Positions 42,499-51,545 are shown, counted from the first letter of the stretch. The stretch is DNA of 64,000 bases from Prauserella shujinwangii (GCF_003001955.1 NZ_PVNH01000002.1:496001-560000), one strand, 5' to 3'. Numbers and translations are program-made. The notes: generated from the letters alone by a model not told the origin.

Positions 42499-43340
42499 CG
42501 ATGCGGTCGCGCTCCCCCTGGCTGCTCCTGCTGCCGTCCCTGGTCCTCATGGCCGCGCTGTTCGGCTGGCCGCTCGTACAGGCGGTGCTCGCCGCGTTCC
42601 GCGACGAGGGCGGGTTCACGCTCGCGCACTGGCAGCGGCTGCTCACCGACCCGTACTTCCTCCCCGCGCTGCGCAACACGGTCCTGCTCATCGTCATCGT
42701 CCTACCGGTGCAACTGGCGCTGGCGATCGGGATGGCACTACTCGTCCAGGCCAGGCCCCGGTTCATCGGCGGGCACTTCTACCTGTGGTGCGTTCCGCTG
42801 GCGATCTCGGAGCTCGCCGCGGGCCTGGTCTGGTTGTCCGTGTTCGACAACCGCGGTTACCTCAACTCGCTGCTCGTGTCGCTGGGGCTGTCCGAGAACG
42901 GTGTGCAGTGGCTGAGCTACGAGAACACGACCACGATGCTGCTCACGGTCGTGATCGCGGAGATCTGGCGGGCCACCTCGCTCGTGTTCGTCATCGTCGT
43001 CGCCGGGATGCAGGTCATCCCGCGCGACTACGACGAGGCCGCGCAGGTGTTCGGCGCGAGCCTCGGCCAGCGGCTGCGGCATGTCACGCTCCCGCTGCTG
43101 ATGCCCAGCCTGCAGGTCGCCCTGATCCTGCGCACGATCCTCGCACTGCAGGCCTTCGCCGTGGCACAGGCGCTGACCGGCCGCGACTTCCCGCTGCTGG
43201 TCGGCGAGACCTACGAGTGGTACGTCAACCTGCGCAACCCCGCGGTCTCCAGCGCCGTCGCCCTCGTCGTGCTCGCCCTCTCGCTCGGCACGGCGCTGCT
43301 GTACCTGCGCACCGTTCGCCAGCCGGAGGGAGCCCGATGA
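42495..43340 (+). CDS. ABC sugar transporter permease (MalF-type)
   Basis: 281 residues; GTG overlaps the previous stop (GTGA). Six membrane spans and the EAA loop DEAAQVFGASLGQRLRHVTLPLL that contacts the ATPase. It pairs with the next permease to form the channel. A 4-nt overlap (ATGA) links the two permease genes. Confidence 0.9.
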   Translation: MTMRSRSPWLLLLPSLVLMAALFGWPLVQAVLAAFRDEGGFTLAHWQRLLTDPYFLPALRNTVLLIVIVLPVQLALAIGMALLVQARPRFIGGHFYLWCVPLAISELAAGLVWLSVFDNRGYLNSLLVSLGLSENGVQWLSYENTTTMLLTVVIAEIWRATSLVFVIVVAGMQVIPRDYDEAAQVFGASLGQRLRHVTLPLLMPSLQVALILRTILALQAFAVAQALTGRDFPLLVGETYEWYVNLRNPAVSSAVALVVLALSLGTALLYLRTVRQPEGAR

Positions 43341-44215
43341 CCATCGACGTGCGCGACCCGGTCCGCCCGGCCCCGATGCTGCCACCGGTCGACGTCGCTC
43401 CGCTGCGCCGCGCCCGGCTGAGGGCCACCGGAGTCCAGGCCGCCTGCGTGGCCGTGAGCCTGTTCATGGCGCTGCCGATCGTCCTCATCGGACTCGCCGC
43501 GGTGTCCTCCCGCGCCGCGCTCGCCGAGTTCCCGAAGCCGCTCGTGCCCAGCGAGTTCGCCCTGGACAGCCTGCTGTCGTTCCTCCGGGCGACCGGCACG
43601 CTACCCGCGCTCGGCAACTCGGTACTGGCCGGTCTCTATGCCGTGTTCTGGTCGCTGGTGGTCGGCGCGCCTGCCGGATACGCACTGGCCCGGCACGCCT
43701 TTCGCGGCAAGGATGCCTACCAGATGTTCATCCTCCTGGTGCGCGCCCTGCCGATCGTGGTGCTGTCGGTACCGCTCGCGACGATGTTCCTGCGGCTGGA
43801 CGTCTACGACACCGTCCTCGCGGTGACGCTCGTGCACACCGCGCTCGCCCTGCCGACGACCGTCCTGATCACCGCCAGCATCTTCGTGTCCGTGCCCGCG
43901 GACCTGGAGGAGGCGGCCCAGGTGTTCGGCTGCACCCGCTGGCAGGCAGCGCGCCGCGTGGTCGTGCCACTCGCGCTACCCGGCCTCGCCGCCTCGTCGA
44001 TCTTCACGTTCGTCCTGTCCTGGAACGAACTGCTCGGCGCCACGGTCGTCACCCTCGGCCACCGCACGTTGCCCGCACAGGTCCTCACGTCGCTGGCCGA
44101 AGCCTCGGTGGCCTACCGCTTCGCGGGCGGGTTCGCACTGATCCTGCCCGCGCTGCTGTTCATCTTCGTGATGCGCAGGTACCTGCTGAACCTGTGGGGG
44201 ACGACGCTGCGATGA
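43337..44215 (+). CDS. ABC sugar transporter permease (MalG-type)
   Basis: 292 residues. ATG overlapping the previous stop. Six spans after a cytoplasmic N-terminus, EAA loop LEEAAQVFGCTRWQAARRVVVP, and the MalG-like end FIFVMRRYLLNLWGTTLR. The order is identical to sugar ABC operons of the CUT1 class. Confidence 0.9.
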   Translation: MTIDVRDPVRPAPMLPPVDVAPLRRARLRATGVQAACVAVSLFMALPIVLIGLAAVSSRAALAEFPKPLVPSEFALDSLLSFLRATGTLPALGNSVLAGLYAVFWSLVVGAPAGYALARHAFRGKDAYQMFILLVRALPIVVLSVPLATMFLRLDVYDTVLAVTLVHTALALPTTVLITASIFVSVPADLEEAAQVFGCTRWQAARRVVVPLALPGLAASSIFTFVLSWNELLGATVVTLGHRTLPAQVLTSLAEASVAYRFAGGFALILPALLFIFVMRRYLLNLWGTTLR

Positions 44216-44254
44216 ACCGCTGGAACCGACCGGTGCGGACGAAGGAGGCCGACC

Positions 44255-45334
44255 GTGGCTGAGCTGATCCTGCGCGACCTCGCCAAGACCTACCCCGGCG
44301 CGTCCACCAGGGCGACCGACGACGTGTCACTCGACGTCGCCGACGGCGAGTTCATGGTCCTGCTCGGCCCTTCCGGCTGCGGCAAGACGACACTGCTCCG
44401 GATGGTCGCCGGGCTGGAGCTGCCGGACGCCGGGCAGATCGTGATCGGCGGGAAGGACGTCACCTACCTCGAACCGCGCCGCCGCAACCTGTCCATGGTC
44501 TTCCAGTCCTACGCGGTCTTCCCGAACAAGAAGGTCGCCGACAACATCGGCTTCGGGCTGCGCATGCGCGGCGTACCCGCCGACGGGGTGCGGCGCAAGG
44601 TCGAGTGGGCGGCCGACCTGCTGCAACTGCGCCCGTACCTCGACCGCTACCCGAGCAGGCTCTCCGGTGGTCAACGGCAGCGGGTCGCGGTCGCCAGGGC
44701 GATCGTGATGGACGCCGACATCCTGCTGATGGACGAGCCGCTGTCCAACCTGGATGCCCTGCTGCGGCTGAACTTCCGCGCGGAACTGAAGAAGCTGGTC
44801 GCGGAGCTGGGCACCACGACGCTGTACGTGACGCACGACCAGGTCGAGGCATTGTCCCTCGGCGACCGCGTCGCCGTGCTCCGCGACGGCGTGCTGGTCC
44901 AGTGCGGCCCGCCGGGCGCGGTGTACGACGAACCGGCCGACGAGTTCGTCGGCGGCTTTCTCGGCAGCCCGCCGATGAACTTCCTCACCGGCACCGTGTG
45001 CACCGACGAGGGACGGCCCCGCGTGGACTTCGGTGGCCAGTCGGTGCCGGTGCCCGCCGCGCTGTCCAGCTACCACGGCAAGCGGCTGCGGCTCGGTATC
45101 CGCCCGGAAGCCATCCAGCTCGGTGACGGCGGAGGCCTCCGGGGTGAGCTTCAGGTGCTGGAGCCACTCGGCGCCTCGGCACTGCTCACCACGGACGTCT
45201 GCGGGCAGACGATCAAGGTGCAGGCGCCGGCGACGTTCCGCGCCGAGCCGGGCAGGCGGCTCGCCCTGCGCCTTCCGGTGGATCAGTGCCGGTGGTACGA
45301 CCCGGAGACGAGCCTGCTGCTGGAAGTCCGGTGA
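44255..45334 (+). CDS. CUT1-type sugar ABC transporter ATP-binding protein (UgpC/MsmK-like)
   Basis: 359 residues. GTG after AAGGAGG. Walker A GPSGCGKTT, Q-loop FQSYAVFPNKKV, signature LSGGQRQR, Walker B ILLMDEPLSNLD, switch VTHDQ. A C-terminal regulatory TOBE/OB region (about 240-359) is typical of MalK/UgpC. It energises the upstream permeases. It overlaps the hydrolase gene by 4 nt, so this ATPase is dedicated rather than shared. Confidence 0.93.
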   Translation: MAELILRDLAKTYPGASTRATDDVSLDVADGEFMVLLGPSGCGKTTLLRMVAGLELPDAGQIVIGGKDVTYLEPRRRNLSMVFQSYAVFPNKKVADNIGFGLRMRGVPADGVRRKVEWAADLLQLRPYLDRYPSRLSGGQRQRVAVARAIVMDADILLMDEPLSNLDALLRLNFRAELKKLVAELGTTTLYVTHDQVEALSLGDRVAVLRDGVLVQCGPPGAVYDEPADEFVGGFLGSPPMNFLTGTVCTDEGRPRVDFGGQSVPVPAALSSYHGKRLRLGIRPEAIQLGDGGGLRGELQVLEPLGASALLTTDVCGQTIKVQAPATFRAEPGRRLALRLPVDQCRWYDPETSLLLEVR

Positions 45335-46683
45335 CCGCCGCCCGAACCCCGCCCCGGATCTCGTCCACCGGACTCGCCGCACGCGCCGCCGTCGTGCTGC
45401 GCGACAACGACACCGGAACGCTGGTCACCGCGTCGCCCCGGCTGTACCCGCACATGTGGAGCTGGGACGCGGCGTTCATCGCGGTCGGCCTGGCCCACCT
45501 CGACGTCGGCAGGGCCGTCGCCGAGCTCGACACGCTGCTGGACGCCCAGTGGCGGGACGGGATGATCCCGCACATCGTCTTCACCGGGGCCACCGACTAC
45601 TTCCCCGGCCCGGACCGGTGGGGCACCGACGCCGCACCGCAACGGCCGCGGCACGTGCGGACGTCGGGCATCTGCCAGCCCGCCGTGCATGCGATCGCGG
45701 TGCACCGGATCGTCAACGTGGCCCGCCGTACCTCCGCCGCCGACGCCGAGCTGGCCAGACGGTTCGCGGAGCGGGCGTGGCCGGGGCTGTACCGGTGGCA
45801 CCGCTGGCTCGTCCGGCACCGCTTGCCCGACCCGAGCGGGCTGGTCACCATCGTGCACGGCTGGGAGTCCGGAATGGACAACTCGCCGCGGTGGGACCTG
45901 CCCTACGCGGCGGTGCGGCCGGGTCCCGACCTGCCACCGTACGTCCGCCTCGACCTCGCCGGCGTCGGCCATCCCGGCGAGCGGCCGAGCGACGACGAGT
46001 ACGACCGCTACCTGTGGCTGGTCGAGCAGATGCGCCGCGCCGGATACCGGCCGGACGAGGTGGTGCGCACGTCGGACTTCCTGGTCGGCGACGTGTTCGG
46101 CACCGCACTGTTCGCGCTGGCCTGCGACGTGCTGGCCAAGCTCGGCGACGACCTCGGGCAGAACCGGGCGGAGATCGCCGCGCTGCGGGCCTGGTCGGCC
46201 CGCGCCCGCGCGGCCGTGGCGGCCAGCTGCCGGCCCGGCACGGGGCTGGCGCGCGACCGCGACGTGCGGGCAGACCGGTGGCTCGACGCGGAGACCCTGG
46301 CCGGATTCGCGCCCCTGCTCTGCGGCGGGGCCGGGACCCGGGTGGAGGCACGCCTGCTGGACCTGCTCGACGGGCCGCGCTGGGCGGGCCATCCGGCCCT
46401 GCTCGCCGCCGTGCCGCCCTCCGTGTCGCCGCACTCGCCGGACTTCGACGCGCGCCGCTACTGGCGGGGACCGCAGTGGCCGGTGCTGGCGTGGCTCCTC
46501 GGCTGGGCGTTCGAACGGCGGGGCTGGTCCCAGCGGGCGGCCGGGTTGCGTGAGCAGGGGCTGCGGCTGGTCTCCGATGGTTCGTTCGGCGAGTACTACG
46601 AGCCGTTCACCGGCGAGCCGCTCGGCAGCACCCGCCAGTCCTGGACCGCCGCCGTCGTACTCGACTGGCTCTGCGGCCCCTGA
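45331..46683 (+). CDS. GH63-like glycoside hydrolase, probable glucosylglycerate/mannosylglycerate hydrolase
   Basis: 450 residues; GTG overlaps the ATPase stop. (alpha/alpha)6 glycosidase features: PHMWSWDAAFIAVGLAHLD (catalytic-domain entrance, WSWDAAF), TIVHGWESGMDNSPRWD (acid Asp), YWRGPQWPVLAW, and FGEYYEPFTGEPLG (base Glu). These match GH63-type hydrolases of glucosylglycerate or mannosylglycerate. There is no signal peptide, so it acts on the imported glycoside in the cytoplasm. The locus likely recycles this compatible solute to a hexose and glycerate. Confidence 0.8.
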   Translation: MTAARTPPRISSTGLAARAAVVLRDNDTGTLVTASPRLYPHMWSWDAAFIAVGLAHLDVGRAVAELDTLLDAQWRDGMIPHIVFTGATDYFPGPDRWGTDAAPQRPRHVRTSGICQPAVHAIAVHRIVNVARRTSAADAELARRFAERAWPGLYRWHRWLVRHRLPDPSGLVTIVHGWESGMDNSPRWDLPYAAVRPGPDLPPYVRLDLAGVGHPGERPSDDEYDRYLWLVEQMRRAGYRPDEVVRTSDFLVGDVFGTALFALACDVLAKLGDDLGQNRAEIAALRAWSARARAAVAASCRPGTGLARDRDVRADRWLDAETLAGFAPLLCGGAGTRVEARLLDLLDGPRWAGHPALLAAVPPSVSPHSPDFDARRYWRGPQWPVLAWLLGWAFERRGWSQRAAGLREQGLRLVSDGSFGEYYEPFTGEPLGSTRQSWTAAVVLDWLCGP

Positions 46684-46723
46684 CTTCTGACCGAAACGAG
46701 CCGGGCGCGCCCGGTGACCTTGA

Positions 46724-46729
46724 TAGGTT
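46724..46729 (+). promoter_or_regulatory. Putative leaderless -10 box of the PBP gene
   Basis: TAGGTT ends 7 nt before the ATG at 46737; no ribosome-binding site is visible. Confidence 0.45.
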
Positions 46730-46736
46730 CGGCCGC

Positions 46737-48572
46737 ATGCGAAAAGCCGTGCTGGTGGGGCTCACCGTGCTCACCGCGGGTGCCCTGGTCACCGCCTGCT
46801 CCGGTGCGGAGGAGGCCGCGACCCGGTCGCTCGAGTCGTTCGTCACCGCGTGGGAGCGAGGCTCCGTGCCCGGCCACGAGAAGGAGTACCAGGAGGTGAC
46901 CTCGGGGCTCGGCGACCGCACCCCGGAGCTGGAGCCCGGGGAGGTGGAGGTCGACGGAGACCGCGCGACCGCGCCGGTGCGGGTCGGCTGGACCCTCGCG
47001 CCCGACGTGCGCTGGGAGTACGAGACGACGGTGGCGCTCGCCAAGGACGGGGACGCCTGGCGCGTGGACTGGTCACCGGCCACGGTCGAGCCCAGCCTGC
47101 GCGACGGCGAGCGGCTGACGCTGGACCGGGGCGGCGACAGCCGGGGCCCGATCCTCGACGGTGCGGGCGAGCCGATCACCCGGGAGCGCTCCGTCGTGAC
47201 GGTCGGCGTCCAGCCGAGCCGGGTGGAGTCGGCGGAGAAGCTGGCCACCGCGCTCGGCCGCGCGCTCACGCCCGAGGGCGTTGACACCGGCGACCTGCCC
47301 GACCGCATCCGCGAGGCGGATCCCGACGCGTTCGTCCCGGTCGTGACGTTGCGCAAGGAACGGTATCTCCAGCTCAAGCCGGTGATCTACGACCTGCCCG
47401 GCACGGTGTTCCGCGAGGAGTCCCGCGTGCTGGCGCCCACCCGCGACTTCGCCCGCGCGCTGCTGGGCTCCGTCGGCCCGGTCACCAAGGAGGACATGGC
47501 GGCACAGCCGGGCCGGTTCGCGATCGGTGACCAGGTCGGGCACGGTGGCCTGCAGGAACAGTACGACGACCGGCTGCGCGGCACCCCCGGGGTCAAGGTG
47601 ACCGTCGAGCGTCCGAGCGGCGCCAGCCGGGTGCTGTTCCAGAAGGAAGCCGAGAGCGGCGCGGCCGTGCGGACCACGCTGGACCGCGAGGTGCAGAACG
47701 CCGCCGACGCGGCGGTCGCCGCGGGTGAGAAGAACGCCGCCGTCGTGGCCGTCCGCGTCTCCGACGGCGCCGTGCTCGCCGTGGCCAACTCACCGGGCGC
47801 GCACAACCTCGCCCTCACCGCGAAGGTGCCGCCGGGCTCCACGTTCAAGGCCGTGACCGCGCTGGGCCTGCTGGAGTCCGGCGCCGTGACCCTCGACTCC
47901 CCGGTCCAGTGCCCGCCCACGATGACGGTCGGCGGCCGCAGCTTCAAGAACGCCTGGGACGGCGGTATCCCCGACGCCACGTTCCGCGAGGCGTTCGCCG
48001 AGTCCTGCAACACCGCGTTCGCGCTGCTCGCACCGAAGCTCGGCGCCGAAGGGCTGGCCGAGGCGGCCGGGCGGCTGGGCATCGGGAAACAGTGGGACCT
48101 CGGCGCCACCGCCTACACCGGGTCGGTCGCGACCGGGGCGGACCCGGTCGAGCAGGCCGCGGCCGCGTTCGGCCAGGGCCGCACCACGGTCAGCCCCATC
48201 GCGATCGCCGCCGCGACCGCGGGCATCGCGCGGGGGCAGTGGCAGCAGCCGTCCCTCGTCACCGAGCCCGCGCCCACCTCCCCCGCCGCCGAGGGGCCGA
48301 AACTCGACCAGGCCGCGGTGGGCGCGCTGCGCACGGCCATGCGCGAGGTCGTCACCCACGGCTCGGGACGCGAGCTCGCGTCGGTCGCGGGCGGGCCGGT
48401 GCACGGTAAGACCGGCACCGCCGAGTACGGCACCGAGCAGCCGCCACGCAGCCACAGCTGGTTCACCGGATGGCAGGGCGACATCGCGTTCGCCACGTTC
48501 GTCGAGGACGGCGGCAACGACGTGGCCCAGGCCCTCGCCGTCACGAAGCGGTTCCTGGACACCCTCCAGTGA
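46737..48572 (+). CDS. Penicillin-binding transpeptidase lipoprotein, PBP2/MecA-like
   Basis: 611 residues. Lipoprotein signal with VTACSG (Cys near 20). NTF2-like MecA_N domain (about 25-120), dimerisation region, then the transpeptidase with SxxK in GSTFKA (Ser near 370), SxN in ESCNTAF (near 424), and KTG in GKTGTAEYG (near 560), all intact. It cross-links peptidoglycan. The MecA_N/PBP2 architecture also covers low-affinity PBPs of the PBP2a type, but affinity cannot be read from sequence. It stands alone, convergent with the AraC gene across a family B palindrome. Confidence 0.9.
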   Translation: MRKAVLVGLTVLTAGALVTACSGAEEAATRSLESFVTAWERGSVPGHEKEYQEVTSGLGDRTPELEPGEVEVDGDRATAPVRVGWTLAPDVRWEYETTVALAKDGDAWRVDWSPATVEPSLRDGERLTLDRGGDSRGPILDGAGEPITRERSVVTVGVQPSRVESAEKLATALGRALTPEGVDTGDLPDRIREADPDAFVPVVTLRKERYLQLKPVIYDLPGTVFREESRVLAPTRDFARALLGSVGPVTKEDMAAQPGRFAIGDQVGHGGLQEQYDDRLRGTPGVKVTVERPSGASRVLFQKEAESGAAVRTTLDREVQNAADAAVAAGEKNAAVVAVRVSDGAVLAVANSPGAHNLALTAKVPPGSTFKAVTALGLLESGAVTLDSPVQCPPTMTVGGRSFKNAWDGGIPDATFREAFAESCNTAFALLAPKLGAEGLAEAAGRLGIGKQWDLGATAYTGSVATGADPVEQAAAAFGQGRTTVSPIAIAAATAGIARGQWQQPSLVTEPAPTSPAAEGPKLDQAAVGALRTAMREVVTHGSGRELASVAGGPVHGKTGTAEYGTEQPPRSHSWFTGWQGDIAFATFVEDGGNDVAQALAVTKRFLDTLQ

Positions 48573-48573
48573 C

Positions 48574-48630
48574 GGGCAGTGAATGGCACAGTGCCTGCGC
48601 TGGACGCGGGCGATGTGCCATTCACTGCCC
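48574..48630. repeat. 53-bp palindrome family B, copy 2 (extended arms)
   Basis: Perfect 16-bp arms (GGGCAGTGAATGGCAC at 48574-48589; complement at 48615-48630) around a 25-nt loop as in copy 1. The 53-bp core is 48576-48628. The right arm supplies CAG TGA, the final Gln and stop, of the AraC gene on the minus strand. The plus-strand PBP stop lies just outside. Confidence 0.85.
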
Positions 48631-49419
48631 GGCGCGGGCGTAGGCGGCGGGCGTGGTGCCGAGCAGCCGGGTGAAGTGCCGGGTCAGGTGCGCCTGGTCG
48701 TAGAAGCCCGCGAGCACCGCGGCCCGTGCGGGCGGGCAGCCCGCCAGCAGGTGTCGCCGGGCGAGGTCGAGCCGCCGCCCCGTCAGGTAGCGGTGCGGCG
48801 GCAACCCGAACTCCCTGCCGAACGCCCGCACGAGATGCGTGGGGTGCGCGTGCAGCAGCCGGGCGGCCTCCGCCAGGGTCACCCCCGCACGCACCCGCGC
48901 GTCGAGCAGGTCCCGCAGGTCGCGGGCGAGCCGCGGATCCCGCACCGGCCGCGGCGGGTGGACCGCGGAACCCAGGTGCTGCCGCAACCGCTCCCGGATC
49001 AGCGTGAGCCTGCTCTGCGCCTCGAACTCCTCGGTCCGTGCGGCCAGTGCCTCGTGCAGCTGGTGCACCCGCAGCCGCAGCACGCCGTCCCGCAACGCCG
49101 GGGTGTCGACGGCGGCGCCGACCAGGTCCTCGGCCAGCAGCTCGCCGTCGAGGTAGAGCACCCGCTTGCGGAACCCCTCGGGGCGCACCGACCTGCCGTC
49201 GTGGGCCACGCCGGGCGGCAGCAGCGTCACCTGCGAGCGCAGCGCGTCGTGCTCGTGCCGGTGCAGGCCGTAGCGCACGGCGCCGTCGTCGATGATCAGC
49301 AACGTCCACGAGTCGTGGGTGTGCGACGGGTAGGCGTGCTCGGTGAACCGGGCGTGGAGCACCTCGCGGATCCCGGGCACGGGCGGTCGCCACGCGCGGA
49401 TCTCCGGTGGCCTGCCCAT
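48622..49419 (-). CDS. AraC-family transcriptional regulator
   Basis: 265 residues from ATG; the longer open frame into the beta-lactamase region is a shadow. N-terminal AraC-binding cupin (HAYPSHTHDSWTLLIIDDGAV), C-terminal HTH_18 with VTLAEAARLLHAHPTHLVRAFGREFGLPPHRYL shortened to about 170-215, and AGFYDQAHLTRHFTRLLGTTPAAY. TACGTT ends 6 nt before the ATG, suggesting a leaderless mRNA. It is divergent from the DUF2000 gene by 49 bp and may control it. Confidence 0.9.
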   Translation of the reverse strand: MGRPPEIRAWRPPVPGIREVLHARFTEHAYPSHTHDSWTLLIIDDGAVRYGLHRHEHDALRSQVTLLPPGVAHDGRSVRPEGFRKRVLYLDGELLAEDLVGAAVDTPALRDGVLRLRVHQLHEALAARTEEFEAQSRLTLIRERLRQHLGSAVHPPRPVRDPRLARDLRDLLDARVRAGVTLAEAARLLHAHPTHLVRAFGREFGLPPHRYLTGRRLDLARRHLLAGCPPARAAVLAGFYDQAHLTRHFTRLLGTTPAAYARAGQ

Positions 49420-49425
49420 GCCAAG

Positions 49426-49431
49426 AACGTA
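49426..49431 (-). promoter_or_regulatory. Putative leaderless -10 box of the AraC gene
   Basis: TACGTT on the minus strand ends 6 nt upstream of the AraC ATG (49419). No Shine-Dalgarno sequence. Confidence 0.45.
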
Positions 49432-49468
49432 CAAGCCCGAGGGCACTCGGCGGCGGCACGATCGCCCC

Positions 49469-49879
49469 GTGCGCTTTCCCACCAAGATCGCCGTGCTGTT
49501 GCGGGACGACCTGCCGGCCTGGCAGCGGCTCAACGCCACCGCCTTCCTGGTCAGCGGGATCGCGGCGACCCGCACGGAGCTGGTCGGCGAGCCGTACGCC
49601 GATGCCGACGGCACCCCGTACCTGCCCATGTTCGGCCAGCCCGTGCTGGTGTTCGCCGGACCGGCCGAGGTGCTGACGGCCGCCCACCGGCGGGCCGTCA
49701 TTCGGGAGGTGGACCTGTCGGTGTTCACCACGGAGCTGTTCGGCACCGGCAACGACGAGGACAACCGCGCGGCCGTGCGTGCCGTGCCCGGCGACCGGCT
49801 CGACCTGGCCGGGATCGCCGTCCACGGTGCCCGCAACGCGGTCGACAAGATCCTCAAGGGCGCGGTCATGCATCCTTGA
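49469..49879 (+). CDS. DUF2000-family protein
   Basis: 136 residues, full-length for DUF2000. GTG start at RFPTKIAVLLRDDLPAWQRLN. Family features are NATAFLVSG, FGQPVLVFAG and FGTGNDEDNRAAV. DUF2000 has a peptidyl-tRNA hydrolase 2-like fold, but function is unknown. AraC neighbours are common for this family, consistent with the divergent AraC gene here. It ends 3 nt before the beta-lactamase gene, so the two may be co-transcribed. Confidence 0.82.
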   Translation: MRFPTKIAVLLRDDLPAWQRLNATAFLVSGIAATRTELVGEPYADADGTPYLPMFGQPVLVFAGPAEVLTAAHRRAVIREVDLSVFTTELFGTGNDEDNRAAVRAVPGDRLDLAGIAVHGARNAVDKILKGAVMHP

Positions 49880-49882
49880 CGG

Positions 49883-50791
49883 GTGCGTCTCGCTCGATCC
49901 CTGACCCGCGCGGTCGCCGCCGCCACCCTCGTCGCCCTCGCGGGCTGCGGGGCGGCGCAGGCCCCCGTCACCCCCGTCAAGACCGGCCCTCCGCTCCCCA
50001 GCACCGCATCCGTGCCGCACGAGGAGTTCGCGGAGCTGGAGCGCGAGTTCTCCGCGCGGCTCGGGGTGTACGCCGTCGACACCGGCAGCGGGCGGGAGGT
50101 CACCCACCGCGCCGGCGAGCGGTTCGCGTTCGCCTCCACGATCAAGGCGCTCCTGGCGGGCGCCGTGCTGCGGCAGCGTTCCCTCGGCGGGCTCGGCGAG
50201 GTGCTCACCTACACCGCGGACGACCTGGTCAGCCACTCGCCGGTGACCGAGCGGCACGCCGGTGCGGGCATGCCGGTGCGGGCCCTGCTCGACGCCGCGG
50301 TGCGCTACAGCGACAACACCGCGGCGAACGTCCTCCTCGACGACCTGGGCGGACCGGAGGCACTGACCGCGGCCCTGCGCGAGATCGGTGACGACACCAC
50401 GCGCTCGGACCGCTACGAGACGGAGCTCAACACCGCCGTACCCGGCGACGTCCGTGACACCAGCACCCCGAGGGCCATGGCGACCAGCCTGCGTGTCTTC
50501 GTGCTCGGCGACGCGCTGCCTCCGGGCGAACGTGCGTTCCTCACGGAACTGCTGCGCACCAACACCACCGGTGACACGCTGATCCGCGCGGGCGTGCCCG
50601 CGGGCTGGCCGGTCGGGGACAAGACGGGCGCGGGCGGCTACGGCACGCGCAACGACATCGCGGTCGTCTGGCCGCCAGGTCGCGACCCGATCGTGCTCGC
50701 CGTGCTGTCCGATCGCGACAGTCCCGATGCGAGCCACGACGACGCGCTGGTGGCCAGGGCCGCGGAAGTCGTGGTCGGCACCCTGCGCTGA
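49883..50791 (+). CDS. bla: Class A serine beta-lactamase, lipoprotein
   Basis: 302 residues. GTG start; lipobox LALAGC (Cys near 22). Class A active site complete: STIK (S70/K73; about 88-91), SDN (S130; about 143), RYETELN (E166/N170; about 179-185) and KTGAGG (K234; about 249). It should hydrolyse penicillins at the outer membrane face. The gene follows DUF2000 by 3 nt. Actinomycetes commonly carry chromosomal class A enzymes, so clinical significance is not implied. Confidence 0.93.
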   Translation: MRLARSLTRAVAAATLVALAGCGAAQAPVTPVKTGPPLPSTASVPHEEFAELEREFSARLGVYAVDTGSGREVTHRAGERFAFASTIKALLAGAVLRQRSLGGLGEVLTYTADDLVSHSPVTERHAGAGMPVRALLDAAVRYSDNTAANVLLDDLGGPEALTAALREIGDDTTRSDRYETELNTAVPGDVRDTSTPRAMATSLRVFVLGDALPPGERAFLTELLRTNTTGDTLIRAGVPAGWPVGDKTGAGGYGTRNDIAVVWPPGRDPIVLAVLSDRDSPDASHDDALVARAAEVVVGTLR

Positions 50792-50798
50792 GAGCGGG

Positions 50799-51545
50799 TC
50801 ACAGGCCGAGCAGGCGGCGCAGCTCACGAGCGTGCCTGCGGGACACCTCGACCCGGCTGCGCCGGTGGTCGTCCATCACCAGCACGAGTGCGCCGTTGAA
50901 GTCGGGGCGCAGTTCCCGGACGTGGTTCAGGTTCACCAGGTACGAACGGTGCGTGCGGAAGAAGTGGCCGCCGAGCCTGCGCTCCAGCTCGTTCAGCGAC
51001 AGGCTGACCAGGACCCGCTCCCCGGCGAGCTGCAGGTACGAGTAGCCGCGCGCGGCGCTGGCGTACAGGATCGCCGACTCGTCGACGAGCACGGTGCGGT
51101 CACCCTGCTGCACCGGGATGCGCCCGAGCGGGTCGGGCGCGGGGCCGCGCGGGGCCGGTGGCGGCTCGGCCTCGTCGGCCGCGCCACCCGACAGCGCCCG
51201 GTCGAGTGCCCGGCCGAGCCGCTCGGCGTCGAACGGTTTCACCAGGTAGTCGACGGCGTCGACGTCGAACGCGTCCACCGCGTAGCCCGGGTAGGCGGTG
51301 GTGAAGATGACCTTGGGCGCGTGCGGCGCGTCGCGGACGGCCTCGGCCACCTCGAGCCCCGTGCCGCCCGGCATCTTGATGTCCAGCAGCACCAGGTCGT
51401 AATCGAGCGAGCGCAGCAGCACCAGCGCCTCCTCGGCGTTGGTCGCCTCGCCCACCACCTGGACGTGGTCGAACGTCCCCAGCAGGTACCGCAGCTCCTC
51501 CCGAGCGGGCGCCTCATCGTCGACGATGAGGCAACGAGCTCGCAT
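50799..51545 (-). CDS. LytTR-type response regulator
   Basis: 248 residues from ATG; a GTG at 51554, overlapping the kinase stop, is an alternative. Receiver domain (1-120): CLIVDDEAPAREELRYLL, phospho-Asp in LVLLDIKMPGGTG (near 54), VDYLVKPF. LytTR DNA-binding domain (about 145-248) with FFRTHRSYLVNLNHVREL. It pairs with the LytS-type kinase and probably activates the symporter genes of the same operon. Confidence 0.93.
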   Translation of the reverse strand: MRARCLIVDDEAPAREELRYLLGTFDHVQVVGEATNAEEALVLLRSLDYDLVLLDIKMPGGTGLEVAEAVRDAPHAPKVIFTTAYPGYAVDAFDVDAVDYLVKPFDAERLGRALDRALSGGAADEAEPPPAPRGPAPDPLGRIPVQQGDRTVLVDESAILYASAARGYSYLQLAGERVLVSLSLNELERRLGGHFFRTHRSYLVNLNHVRELRPDFNGALVLVMDDHRRSRVEVSRRHARELRRLLGL

